DNA of 64,000 nt from RYN-111 sp963760125. Lineage in GTDB: Bacteria > Actinomycetota > Actinomycetes > Mycobacteriales > SCTD01. The translations under genes and the position numbers were made by a program. Location of the stretch: positions 244,369 through 308,368 of the forward strand of contig CAVXBV010000012.1 of NCBI GenBank assembly GCA_963760125.1, read 5' to 3'. Numbering within the stretch: position 1 is the stretch's first letter; every line of letters begins with the position of its first letter. Of the stretch, positions 1 to 8,009 are shown piece after piece. Below the pieces are notes generated by a model. The model was not told where the DNA came from. It searched no databases and was given only the letters and a program-made list of their open reading frames with translations.

Positions 1-619
1 GAGCAGGGTCGGCATCCGCTGGATGACCCGCTTCTGCATCCGCAGGAAGGAGTACCACCGGACCTTGCTGAGCTTCTGGCGCCACGGCGTGGCGGCAAGG
101 TCGAGCTCCCGGTCCACCGTGATCGGGTGGTGGACGTTGGCGATGATCGGCATCCCGTCGCGGAGCATCCGCAGCATGCCGTAGCCGAGGGTCTGGTTGT
201 CGTGGATCACGTCCGGCATCGGTCGTCCGGCGTCCCGCCGCGCCCTCAGCTCGCGGTGCGCGCGCAGGCTGAACGTGAGCGGCTCCGGAAACGCTGCGGT
301 GGACATCATCGCGAACTCCAGAGCGTCGATCGACGTCCTGAACTCCCGAGGCCACGGCACGCGGAACGGGTCAGGGTCGCGGTACAGGTCCAGGCTCTGC
401 AGCGGCGTCAGCGACGACCGGGTCGTCCAGGACGGGGTACGGCGGTCCGCTGATGACCTCGACCTCGTGCCCCAGGAGCGCGAGCTCACGCGACAGGTGG
501 CGGACGTAGACCCCCTGGCCGCCGCAGTGCGGCTTGCTCCGGTAGGACAGCAGGGCCACGCGCAGGGGTCGACCGCCGTCCGCGGCGGAGCACGGCGGGA
601 GCTCGGGGGGAGGGGTCAT
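1..619 (-). pseudogene. Glycosyltransferase (GT4-like), partial and frameshifted
   Basis: The N-terminus after a GAAAG-type ribosome site reads RVALLSYRSKPHCGGQGVYV, a GT-B fold donor-loop start (GGQGVYVRHLSREL) as in family-4 glycosyltransferases that build envelope or secondary-metabolite glycans. After GPPYPVLDD the frame runs into a stop at about 371. The family-like continuation (LTPLQSLDLYRDPDPF, later HDNQTLGYGMLRML and NVHHPITVDREL) is in another frame and stays open to the window edge. Removing one base of the GGG run at 420-422 would join the two halves. The gene is therefore either a real frameshift mutant or carries a one-base sequencing error. The C-terminal half lies beyond position 1. 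The family call rests on recognisable motifs; the sugar substrate is unknown. Confidence 0.7.
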
Positions 620-681
620 GCGGTCTTTCCTTCACTGGCCTGTGCCACGGGTGCCTCGGCGATCGAGGGGGCACGACCAGC

Positions 682-1407
682 CTATACAGGTGGTGTTACC
701 GGCGGTAACAGATCGCGCTCGGAAAGCCCACCGCCGCTCGGCACGACCGGGACAGCGAGACGCACCACGACCAGGGGGAGCAGGAGCTGCACCAGCGGGC
801 CGATGGACACGGCGTAGACCACGGTGCCGAGGCCGACCGTCCCGCCGAGCGCGAAGCCCACGACGACCACGGCGATCTCCTGGGTGGTGCGCACGAGCCG
901 CAAGGACAAGCCGGTCCGGCGGGAGAGGCCGGTCATCAGACCGTCCCTCGGCCCGGGTCCGAGCTGAGCGCCGAGGTAGAGCGCGCCGGCCAGACCGTTG
1001 AGGAAGACCCCGGCCAGCATCAGACCCGCCCGACCCACCAGCGCGTCGGGGCTGCCGAGAAGCGACAGGGTGAGATCGGTGGCCGCGCCGATGACCAGCA
1101 CGTTCGCGACGGTGCCGAAGCCCGGTGCCTGGCGCAGCGGGATCCACGCGAGCAGAACCAGGAAGCCCACAACCGTCACGACCACGCCGAAGCTCCACGG
1201 GAGGTGGATGGCGATCCCGAAGTGGAGGACGTCCCAGGGATCCAGGCCCAGGCCACCCCGGATGAGCATCGCCATCGACGCGCCGTACAGACACAGGCCC
1301 AGGGCCAGCTGCACCAGACGCCGAGGGAGCCGGCCGGCGCGCAGCTGGTCCCGAGGGCTCAGCGCGGCAAGCAGCGGCTCGTCGCGCACCTGAGGTCCTC
1401 GTGACAC
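682..1407 (-). CDS. YczE/YitT-like integral membrane protein
   Basis: This 241-aa protein has about six hydrophobic segments and the motifs GLGLDPWDVLHFGIA (near residue 53) and LGPGPRDGLMTGLSRRTGLSLRLVR (middle), which are characteristic of the YczE-like membrane protein family. The molecular function of this family is not established. The GTG start at 1407 follows a CAGGCT hexamer by 6 nt with no Shine-Dalgarno, which fits leaderless initiation. It lies downstream of uvrB on the same strand with a 21-bp gap and upstream of the broken glycosyltransferase, and it may be transcribed on its own. Confidence 0.75.
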   Translation of the reverse strand: MSRGPQVRDEPLLAALSPRDQLRAGRLPRRLVQLALGLCLYGASMAMLIRGGLGLDPWDVLHFGIAIHLPWSFGVVVTVVGFLVLLAWIPLRQAPGFGTVANVLVIGAATDLTLSLLGSPDALVGRAGLMLAGVFLNGLAGALYLGAQLGPGPRDGLMTGLSRRTGLSLRLVRTTQEIAVVVVGFALGGTVGLGTVVYAVSIGPLVQLLLPLVVVRLAVPVVPSGGGLSERDLLPPVTPPV

Positions 1408-1413
1408 CCGATC

Positions 1414-1419
1414 AGCCTG
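1414..1419 (-). promoter_or_regulatory. -10-like hexamer (CAGGCT) for the YczE-like gene
   Basis: CAGGCT on the minus strand lies exactly 6 nt before the GTG start and matches the window-wide TANNNT-N6-start pattern except for the first base. It is inferred to be a leaderless promoter. Confidence 0.4.
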
Positions 1420-1428
1420 CCCGATCGG

Positions 1429-3570
1429 TCAGCGGACACCCGCGGCATCCATGCCGCGAAGCTCCTTCTTCAGCTCGTTCACCTCGTCGCGCAGGCGGGC
1501 GGCGAGCTCGAAGGACAGCTCCCGGGCGGCCTCGTGCATCTGGTCCTGCAGCTGCTGGATCAGCATGGCGAGCTCGGCGCGCGGCATCCCCTTCAGCTGC
1601 CCGGCGTGTGTCGCTGCCTTGCCTGCGCCCCCCGGGACCGGCGCCTTTCCGCGTGACTGGTTGCGTCCGCTCCCCCCGACCAGATCTGGGTCCTGCCGCA
1701 CGATGTCGTCGAGGATGTCGGCGATCTTCTTGCGCAGCGGCTGGGGGTCGAGGCCCCGCTCGGTGTTGTAGGCCACCTGCTTCGCCCTGCGGCGCGCCGT
1801 CTCATCGATCGCCTTGGCCATGGACGGCGTGATCTTGTCGGCGTACATGTGGACCTGGCCGCTGACGTTGCGGGCGGCGCGCCCGATCGTCTGGATGAGG
1901 GAGGTGCCCGACCGCAGGAACCCTTCCTTGTCGGCGTCGAGGATCGCCACGAGCGAGACCTCAGGCAGGTCGAGGCCCTCGCGCAGCAGGTTGATGCCGA
2001 CGAGGACGTCGAAGACGCCCTGGCGCAGCTCCTTGAGCAGCTCGATGCGGCGGATCGTGTCGACCTCGGAGTGCAGGTAGCGGACCCGGATCCCGAGGTC
2101 GAGCAGGTAGTCGGTGAGGTCTTCGCTCATCTTCTTGGTGAGCGTCGTGACGAGGACGCGCTCGTTCTTCTCAGCCCGGATCCTGATCTCGTGCACCAGG
2201 TCGTCGATCTGCCCCTTGGTGGGCTTCACGACGATCTCCGGGTCCACCAGCCCGGTCGGGCGGATCACCTGCTCGACGACGTCGTCCTTCACCCGCGTCA
2301 GCTCGTACTGACCCGGGGTGGCGGACAGGTAGACGGTCTGGCCGGTGCGCTGGAGGAACTCCTCCCAGCGCAGCGGGCGGTTGTCCATGGCGCTGGGCAG
2401 TCGGAACCCGTGGTCGACCAGCGTCCGCTTGCGGCTCATGTCGCCCTCGTACATCGCCCCGATCTGCGGGACGGTGACGTGGGACTCGTCGAGGACCAGC
2501 AGGAAATCCTCAGGGAAGTAGTCCAGCAGGGTGTGCGGCGCGGTCCCCTGAGAGCGGCCGTCGATGTGCCGGCTGTAGTTCTCGATGCCGTTGCAGAAGC
2601 CGACCTGGCGCATCATCTCCAGGTCGTACGTCGTCCGCATGCGCAGGCGCTGCGCCTCGAGCAGCTTGCCCTGCCCCTCGAGCTCGGCCAGCCGGTCAGC
2701 GAGCTCGAGCTCGATTCCCGCCGTCGCGCGCTCCATCCGCTCCGGCCCGGCGACGTAGTGCGTCGCCGGGAAGACGAACACCTGCTCGTGCTCGGTGATG
2801 ACCTCACCCGTCAGCGGGTGCAGCGTCATCACCTTCTCGATCTCGTCACCGAACATCTCGATGCGGATCGCGAGCTCCTCGTAGACCGGGAAGATCTCGA
2901 CGGTGTCGCCGCGCACACGGAAGGTCCCGCGGGTGAAGGCGAGGTCGTTGCGGGTGTACTGGATGTCGACGAACTGCCGCAGCAGCTTGTCGCGCTCGAT
3001 CGTGTCACCGACGTTGAGCCGGACCATGCGATCGACGTACTCCTGCGGGGTCCCCAGGCCGTAGATGCACGACACCGAGGCGACCACGATGACGTCGCGC
3101 CGGGTGAGCAGCGACATGGTCGCGGAGTGGCGGAGGCGCTCGACCTCCTCGTTGATCGAGGAGTCCTTCTCGATGTAGGTGTCGGTCTGCGGGACGTACG
3201 CCTCGGGCTGGTAGTAGTCGTAGTAGCTGACGAAGTACTCGACCGCGTTGTGCGGCAGCAGCTCGCGGAACTCGTTGGCCAGCTGGGCGGCGAGGGTCTT
3301 GTTGGGCGCCATCACCAGGGTCGGTCGCTGGACCTGCTCGACCAGCCACGCCGTGGTCGCGCTCTTGCCGGTGCCGGTCGCGCCGAGCAGCACGACGTCC
3401 GGTGCGTCCGCCCGCAGCCGCCGGGTGATCTCCTTGATCGCCGCCGGCTGGTCACCGGCCGGCTCGAAGTCGCTGACGACCTCGAAGGGACGCCCGGTGC
3501 GCCGGAGGTTGGTGTCGAGCCGGGGCACGGTGGGCCGCGGCCCGTGGCCCCCGAGGATCGTCTGCGCCAT
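1429..3570 (-). CDS. uvrB: UvrABC excinuclease subunit B
   Basis: UvrB is the damage-verifying helicase subunit of nucleotide excision repair, loaded by UvrA and then recruiting UvrC. The 713-aa length is normal. Walker A GATGTGKS is at residues 63-70, followed by the MAPNKTLAAQL motif and the aromatic beta-hairpin (YFVSYYDYYQPEAYVPQTDT, about 112-131) that clamps DNA. Further on are DESHVTVPQIGAMY, the C-terminal helicase motifs (GINLLREGLDLPE, QTIGRAARN) and a C-terminal UVR helix pair that contacts UvrC. The ATG at 3570 has no Shine-Dalgarno but has TACCGT 6 nt upstream, which suggests a leaderless mRNA. All key residues appear intact. Confidence 0.97.
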   Translation of the reverse strand: MAQTILGGHGPRPTVPRLDTNLRRTGRPFEVVSDFEPAGDQPAAIKEITRRLRADAPDVVLLGATGTGKSATTAWLVEQVQRPTLVMAPNKTLAAQLANEFRELLPHNAVEYFVSYYDYYQPEAYVPQTDTYIEKDSSINEEVERLRHSATMSLLTRRDVIVVASVSCIYGLGTPQEYVDRMVRLNVGDTIERDKLLRQFVDIQYTRNDLAFTRGTFRVRGDTVEIFPVYEELAIRIEMFGDEIEKVMTLHPLTGEVITEHEQVFVFPATHYVAGPERMERATAGIELELADRLAELEGQGKLLEAQRLRMRTTYDLEMMRQVGFCNGIENYSRHIDGRSQGTAPHTLLDYFPEDFLLVLDESHVTVPQIGAMYEGDMSRKRTLVDHGFRLPSAMDNRPLRWEEFLQRTGQTVYLSATPGQYELTRVKDDVVEQVIRPTGLVDPEIVVKPTKGQIDDLVHEIRIRAEKNERVLVTTLTKKMSEDLTDYLLDLGIRVRYLHSEVDTIRRIELLKELRQGVFDVLVGINLLREGLDLPEVSLVAILDADKEGFLRSGTSLIQTIGRAARNVSGQVHMYADKITPSMAKAIDETARRRAKQVAYNTERGLDPQPLRKKIADILDDIVRQDPDLVGGSGRNQSRGKAPVPGGAGKAATHAGQLKGMPRAELAMLIQQLQDQMHEAARELSFELAARLRDEVNELKKELRGMDAAGVR

Positions 3571-3576
3571 GGCGCC

Positions 3577-3582
3577 ACGGTA
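3577..3582 (-). promoter_or_regulatory. -10-like hexamer (TACCGT) for uvrB
   Basis: TACCGT on the minus strand lies 6 nt before the uvrB ATG and fits the leaderless pattern. No SOS-box-like palindrome was seen next to it. Confidence 0.5.
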
Positions 3583-3615
3583 CGTCGAGGGTCCGACAGA
3601 GCGCTCCGTTCGCCG

Positions 3616-4719
3616 TCAGCCCCGGGGGCGGACGGCAAACAGGGAGCGGGCCTTGGCCAGGGCCGACCACTGATGATCACCGCTGGCCTGCCACGACCAC
3701 AGGGAGACGTGGGTCGCCCCACGGGCCTTGGCGGTGGCGAGGAACGCACGGACGCTGCCGAACGGGTCCGGGTCCGCGGCCAGGTACGGCGCGTCGATGC
3801 GACCGTCGTACCCTTGACCGACCGGCATGACGGGCTTGCCGAAGCGCTTCAGGTAGGCCATCGACGCGGCGGTCACCTGAGCGGGCGAGCGGTTGTACCA
3901 GTAGGCCATCGGGAGCATGGCATCAGCGTGCGACGCGGTGCGGGCGTAGGGGTAGGAGCCGACGCGCTTCTCGCTGGGCCACGGGACGGTGGCCAGGATG
4001 GCGATGTCCGCGGGGAGCTTCTTGCGCAGGGCCGTGTAGTAGCGCGCCACCGCCCCGTCGCTGATCCGGGTCCCCTCGGCCGCGGTCTCGACGTCAGGGG
4101 CCACGGCAGCGACCTTGGGACAGCCGCCGCAGTGGAACCGCGCCGCCCGCGCCATCCGGGCGGCGTCCGCCTCGGGGTTGCGCAGCGTGGGGAAGTCCCA
4201 AGCGATCACCTTGATGCCGGTGCCCTTGGTGGCAGGGAGCAGGCGGTTCAGCGTCGGCGAGCCGATCCAGCCCTTCTTCGAGCTGCCTGTCTGCACGTAC
4301 AGGGTGGTCAGCCCCGCGTCCTTCGCGCGGTCGACGATCGCCTCGGCGCTCCCGCCCTCGGACTTGTCGAAGACGTGCAGCCACATGCCCGTGCCCGTCG
4401 GGAGCCAGCGGACGACCTTCTTGGCCGGCGCGGCGGGCTTGGCCGGGGCTGCCTTCGCCGCAGGGCGGCGCGCCGGGGCGGGACGGCGCGCGGGAGGCAG
4501 GGCGAGGGGGGAGGGGGCGACCTCGACCGCCGTCCGCTGCTGCAGCGCTGTCGGCACGACGAGGGCGGTGGTGGGCGTCTCCCGGCGCGTTCCGCCGGTG
4601 GCGGCGAGCACCCCGGTCAGGAGCACCACGACGAGGACGCTGCCGATGGCGCGGGGCGCAAGGCGCCCGTCGACACGGGACAGGAGGGACGAACCGGGCG
4701 GGGGGAGCGGAACAAGCAC
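3616..4719 (-). CDS. Secreted TIM-barrel-like protein of unknown function
   Basis: This 367-aa protein has an N-terminal membrane segment (about residues 25-42, IGSVLVVVLLTGVLAATGG) and then an Ala/Pro/Lys-rich linker (about 80-110) typical of wall-spanning exported proteins. The rest looks like a glycoside-hydrolase-type barrel: WLHVFDKSEGG, a strand ending TLYVQTG, KVIAWDFPTL, VAPDVET, MLPMAYWYN, VMPVGQGYDG and HVSLWSWQ. Acidic residues sit at strand ends, but I cannot name a substrate or confirm catalysis. The GTG start at 4719 is 7 nt after TAGTGT with no Shine-Dalgarno. It lies between uvrB and coaE on the same strand. Its role may be in wall glycan turnover, but this is inference. Confidence 0.6.
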   Translation of the reverse strand: MLVPLPPPGSSLLSRVDGRLAPRAIGSVLVVVLLTGVLAATGGTRRETPTTALVVPTALQQRTAVEVAPSPLALPPARRPAPARRPAAKAAPAKPAAPAKKVVRWLPTGTGMWLHVFDKSEGGSAEAIVDRAKDAGLTTLYVQTGSSKKGWIGSPTLNRLLPATKGTGIKVIAWDFPTLRNPEADAARMARAARFHCGGCPKVAAVAPDVETAAEGTRISDGAVARYYTALRKKLPADIAILATVPWPSEKRVGSYPYARTASHADAMLPMAYWYNRSPAQVTAASMAYLKRFGKPVMPVGQGYDGRIDAPYLAADPDPFGSVRAFLATAKARGATHVSLWSWQASGDHQWSALAKARSLFAVRPRG

Positions 4720-4726
4720 CCGACCG

Positions 4727-4732
4727 ACACTA
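4727..4732 (-). promoter_or_regulatory. -10-like hexamer (TAGTGT) for the secreted barrel protein
   Basis: TAGTGT on the minus strand is 7 nt before the GTG start at 4719. It fits the leaderless pattern. Confidence 0.4.
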
Positions 4733-4792
4733 CGTCCGGTAACCCCTCTGCCTGTCCGTTCTTCCGCAACGCAAACGCCACCCTTTGCTTGC

Positions 4793-5398
4793 TTATGCGG
4801 GCGCCGGCCTGCCGATCAGCCTCGACCAGAGCACGTCGACCTGCTCCTCGAGCTGACGGACCGAGCCGCTGTTGTCCAGGACGATCGTGGCCGCGGCGCG
4901 CCGGCGAGCGGGGTCGGCCTGCGCCGCCACGCGGGCGCGGGCCTCGCTGACGTCCATCCCCCGCAGGCGCACGAGCCGGTCCAGCTGGACGTCGGCGGGC
5001 ACGTCGACCACGACGACCTCGTCGTACATCGACATGAGGTCGTTCTCGACCAGGAGCGGGACGTCGTGCAGGAGCACCTCCGCTCCCCCGGCCTCCGCCT
5101 GCGCCCAGAGCTCGGCGGACCGTGCGCCGATCAGCGGGTGCAGGATGCCGGACAGGACCGCCCGCTGCTCGGCGTCGCCGAACACCACCCGTCCGAGCGC
5201 GTCCCGGTCGAGCACTCCCCCGGGCGCGATGCCCGCTCCGAACGCCTCGATGACCGCAGCCAGCCCGGGCGTGCCCGGCTCCACGACCTCGCGCGCGATG
5301 AGGTCCGCGTCGATCACCACCGCGCCGTACGCCGCGAGGAGCCGGGAGACCGTGGACTTGCCGGATCCGATGCCCCCGGTGAGGCCGACCTTGAGCAC
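4793..5398 (-). CDS. coaE: Dephospho-CoA kinase
   Basis: CoaE catalyses the last step of coenzyme A synthesis, ATP-dependent phosphorylation of the ribose 3'-OH of dephospho-CoA, in the cytoplasm. The frame stays open upstream to 5524, but the family begins at LKVGLTGGIGSGKST. I therefore chose the GTG at 5398, giving 201 aa with the P-loop GGIGSGKS at residues 8-15. That GTG also has TATTGT 6 nt upstream, which fits a leaderless message. Family motifs such as VIDADLIAREVVEPGTPGL and LLVENDLMSMYDEVVVVDVP (lid and CoA-site regions) are present. There is no C-terminal UPF0157/GrpB-like extension as found in mycobacteria. It lies downstream of rpsA on the same strand. Confidence 0.95.
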   Translation of the reverse strand: MLKVGLTGGIGSGKSTVSRLLAAYGAVVIDADLIAREVVEPGTPGLAAVIEAFGAGIAPGGVLDRDALGRVVFGDAEQRAVLSGILHPLIGARSAELWAQAEAGGAEVLLHDVPLLVENDLMSMYDEVVVVDVPADVQLDRLVRLRGMDVSEARARVAAQADPARRRAAATIVLDNSGSVRQLEEQVDVLWSRLIGRPAPA

Positions 5399-5404
5399 CT
5401 GCCG

Positions 5405-5410
5405 ACAATA
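5405..5410 (-). promoter_or_regulatory. -10-like hexamer (TATTGT) for coaE
   Basis: TATTGT on the minus strand is 6 nt before the GTG chosen for coaE, between the rpsA terminator hairpin and the start codon. Confidence 0.45.
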
Positions 5411-5414
5411 GCGA

Positions 5415-5445
5415 CGGCCCCGCCCCCGCGAGGGGGACGGGGCCG
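5415..5445 (-). terminator. Terminator-like hairpin after rpsA
   Basis: CGGCCCCG pairs with CGGGGCCG and CCCCC pairs with GGGGG around a GCGA loop, with a single bulged base, forming a 13-bp GC stem. It starts about 14 bp after the rpsA stop. There is no U-run, which is common for actinobacterial terminators. Confidence 0.75.
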
Positions 5446-5459
5446 ACGAAGCGGTGGGA

Positions 5460-6968
5460 CTACTGCCCGCCGGAGAGCTTGTCGCGCAGGGCCTGCAGCG
5501 CCTCGTCCGAGGCGAGCGTGCCACCCGACGGCGACGCCGACGGGGCGGAGGGAGCAGCGGCCGCGCCCTCGGCGCCGTCCTCAGCCGGCTCGTCGCCGGT
5601 GTCGGAGGAGTACGACGTGGCCTCGCCCGCCGCAGCGTCCTCGGCCTGCATCCGCTTGATCTGCTCCTGGTGCTGCTCGAAGCGCTTCTGCGCCTCGGCG
5701 TACTGCGCCTCCCAGGCAGCCTTGGCCTCCTCGTGGCCCGGCAGCCAGTCGTTGGTCTCGGAGTCGAAGCCCTCGGGGTAGATGTACTGGCCGGCCTCGT
5801 CGTAGGACGCCGCCATGCCGTACTGGGCCGGGTCGAAGTGCTCGACCTCGATGACGCCGTTCTCGTTGGCCTGCTTCAGCGAGAGGCTGATGCGGCGGCG
5901 CTCGAGGTCGATGTCGATGACCTTGACGAGCAGCTCGTCACCGACGTTGACGACCTGCTCCGGGATCTCGACGTGGCGCTCGGCCAGCTCGGAGATGTGG
6001 ACCAGGCCCTCGATGCCCTCGTCGACGCGCACGAACGCACCGAACGGGACGAGCTTGGTGACCTTGCCGGGCACGACCTGGTTGATCTGGTGCGTGCGGG
6101 CGAACTGCTGCCACGGGTCCTCCTGCGTCGCCTTCAGCGACAGGGAGACGCGCTCGCGGTCGAGGTCGACGTCGAGGACCTCGACGGTGACGTCCATGCC
6201 GACCTCGACGACCTCGGAGGGGTGGTCGATGTGCTTCCAGGACAGCTCGGAGACGTGGACGAGACCGTCGACGCCACCGAGGTCGACGAAGGCACCGAAG
6301 TTGACGATGCTCGAGACCTGGCCGGACCGGACCTGGCCCTTCTGCAGCTGGCCCAGGAAGGACGAGCGCACCTCGGACTGGGTCTCCTCGAGCCACTGGC
6401 GGCGGGAGAGGACGACGTTGTTGCGGTTCTTGTCGAGCTCGATGATCTTCGCCTCGAGCTCCTTGCCGACGTACGGCTGGAGGTCGCGCACGCGGCGCAT
6501 CTCGACGAGCGACGCGGGCAGGAAGCCGCGCAGGCCGATGTCGAGGATGAGGCCGCCCTTGACGACCTCGATGACGGTGCCCTTGATGACCTCGTCGGCG
6601 TCCTTCTTGGCCTCGACCTCGCCCCAGGCGCGCTCGTACTGCGCGCGCTTCTTGGACAGGATCAGGCGACCCTCCTTGTCCTCCTTCTGGAGGACGAGCG
6701 CCTCGATGACGTCACCGACGGCGACGACCTCGTTGGGGTCGACGTCATGCTTGATGCTCAGCTCACGCGAGGGGATGACACCCTCGGTCTTGTAGCCGAT
6801 GTCGAGCAGGACCTCGTCGCGGTCGACCTTGACGATGGTTCCCTCAACGATGTCGCCGTCGTTGAAGTACTTGATCGTGGCGTCGATGGCAGCGAGGAAG
6901 TCCTCCTCCGACCCGATGTCGTTGATGGCGATCTGCGGGGCGGTGGGGGTGTCAAGAGTGCTGGTCAA
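5460..6968 (-). CDS. rpsA: 30S ribosomal protein S1
   Basis: S1 binds mRNA upstream of the start codon on the 30S subunit. The upstream frame is open to 7109, but homology starts at TSTLDTPTAPQIAINDIGSE. I chose the TTG at 6968, preceded by GGAG about 10 nt upstream, giving 502 aa. Four S1 OB-fold repeats are visible, beginning near GDIVEGTIVKVDRDEVLLDI, GTVIEVVKGGLILDIGLRGF, GQVSSIVNFGAFVDLGGVDG and GKVTKLVPFGAFVRVDEGIE. They are followed by an acidic, low-complexity Ala/Ser-rich tail, as usual in Actinobacteria. The TTG start and the more-than-170-bp upstream region shared with a divergent methyltransferase leave room for autoregulation, but I see no defined element. Confidence 0.96.
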   Translation of the reverse strand: MTSTLDTPTAPQIAINDIGSEEDFLAAIDATIKYFNDGDIVEGTIVKVDRDEVLLDIGYKTEGVIPSRELSIKHDVDPNEVVAVGDVIEALVLQKEDKEGRLILSKKRAQYERAWGEVEAKKDADEVIKGTVIEVVKGGLILDIGLRGFLPASLVEMRRVRDLQPYVGKELEAKIIELDKNRNNVVLSRRQWLEETQSEVRSSFLGQLQKGQVRSGQVSSIVNFGAFVDLGGVDGLVHVSELSWKHIDHPSEVVEVGMDVTVEVLDVDLDRERVSLSLKATQEDPWQQFARTHQINQVVPGKVTKLVPFGAFVRVDEGIEGLVHISELAERHVEIPEQVVNVGDELLVKVIDIDLERRRISLSLKQANENGVIEVEHFDPAQYGMAASYDEAGQYIYPEGFDSETNDWLPGHEEAKAAWEAQYAEAQKRFEQHQEQIKRMQAEDAAAGEATSYSSDTGDEPAEDGAEGAAAAPSAPSASPSGGTLASDEALQALRDKLSGGQ

Positions 6969-7129
6969 GGGGTGGGCTCCGGAAGCGGCTAGGGATCGTG
7001 ACCTGCCCCGAGTGGGCGGGTCGGTCGCGCGCAGCGGGGGGTCGTCGTCGGTGCCGGCAGGGACACGAGTCACCCGCCAACAGCAACGACCGCGGGCACA
7101 CGAGCACACGCGCCCGCAGCGCGTGCGTA

Positions 7130-7135
7130 CAGACT
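7130..7135 (+). promoter_or_regulatory. -10-like hexamer (CAGACT) for the methyltransferase at 7142
   Basis: CAGACT lies 6 nt before the GTG at 7142. The first base departs from TANNNT, otherwise it fits the leaderless pattern. Confidence 0.35.
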
Positions 7136-7141
7136 AGCCGG

Positions 7142-7951
7142 GTGACCAGTCAGGCGTCGAACCCCGCCAGCCCGCCTCAGGCGGGGCCGGAGCAGAGCGC
7201 TGCGGCCAACCGCGCCTGGTGGGACGAGAACGCCCAGGAGTACTACGCCGAGCACGGCAGGACGCTCGGCGACGCCGACCTGCTGTGGTGCCCGGAGGGG
7301 CTGCGCGAAGCCGAGGCACGCCTGCTCGGCGACGTCGCCGGGAGGGCGGTCCTGGAGGTCGGGTGCGGCGCCGCGCAGGGCGCCCGCTGGCTGGTCTCGC
7401 AGGGTGCGGTCGTGACCGCCTTCGACGTGTCGGCAGGTCAGCTCGCGCAGTCGCGGGTCCTCGACGAGCGCACCGGGATCACGGTGCGGCGGACGGTGCA
7501 GGCCGACGCCCAGCGCATGCCGTTCCGGGACGCCAGCTTCGACGTGGTGGTCAGCGCCTTCGGCGGGATCCCGTTCGTGGCCGACTCCGCCGGGACCATG
7601 CGGGAGATCGCGCGCGTCCTGCGACCGGGAGGCAGGTGCGTCTTCAGCGCGACCCACCCGATCCGCTGGGCCTTCCCGGACGACCCAGGGCCGGCCGGGC
7701 TGACGGTCCAGCAGAGCTACTTCGACCGCACGCCGTACGTCGAGACCGACGACGACGGGGTGGCGACGTACGTCGAGCACCACCGCACCCTGGGCGACCG
7801 GGTCCGCGAGCTGGTCGCCGCCGGCCTGGTCCTGGAGGACCTGCTCGAGCCGGAGTGGCCCGAGGGACGGCACGAGGTCTGGGGCCAGTGGTCGCCCCTG
7901 CGCGGGGCGCTGCTCCCCGGCACGGCGGTGTACGTCTGCCACCGTCCCTGA
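7142..7951 (+). CDS. Class I SAM-dependent methyltransferase
   Basis: This 269-aa Rossmann-fold methyltransferase has motif I VLEVGCGAAQGARWL and then TAFDVSAGQL (acidic residue binding the SAM ribose), QADAQRMPFRDASFDVVVSAFG and the post-motif REIARVLRPGGRCVFS. This is the UbiE/Methyltransf_11 type. The frame is open upstream to 6998, but the residues before VTSQASNP look random, so the GTG at 7142 is chosen; it carries a leaderless-type hexamer. The substrate cannot be told from sequence. It is divergent from rpsA and converges on the DUF3068 gene, so it is probably a single-gene transcript. Similar proteins sit beside rpsA and coaE in other actinobacteria, as I recall. Confidence 0.85.
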   Translation: MTSQASNPASPPQAGPEQSAAANRAWWDENAQEYYAEHGRTLGDADLLWCPEGLREAEARLLGDVAGRAVLEVGCGAAQGARWLVSQGAVVTAFDVSAGQLAQSRVLDERTGITVRRTVQADAQRMPFRDASFDVVVSAFGGIPFVADSAGTMREIARVLRPGGRCVFSATHPIRWAFPDDPGPAGLTVQQSYFDRTPYVETDDDGVATYVEHHRTLGDRVRELVAAGLVLEDLLEPEWPEGRHEVWGQWSPLRGALLPGTAVYVCHRP

Positions 7952-7962
7952 AGACGCCGAAC

Positions 7963-7992
7963 GGCCCGCCACCGGATCACGGTGACGGGCCC
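7963..7992. terminator. Bidirectional terminator-like hairpin
   Basis: GGCCCG-C-CACCG pairs with CGGTG-A-CGGGCC around a short loop, with one mismatch. It sits in the 58-bp gap between convergent genes (methyltransferase and DUF3068) and could serve both. Confidence 0.6.
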
Positions 7993-8009
7993 TTCGAGAC
8001 ACGGGGCAG

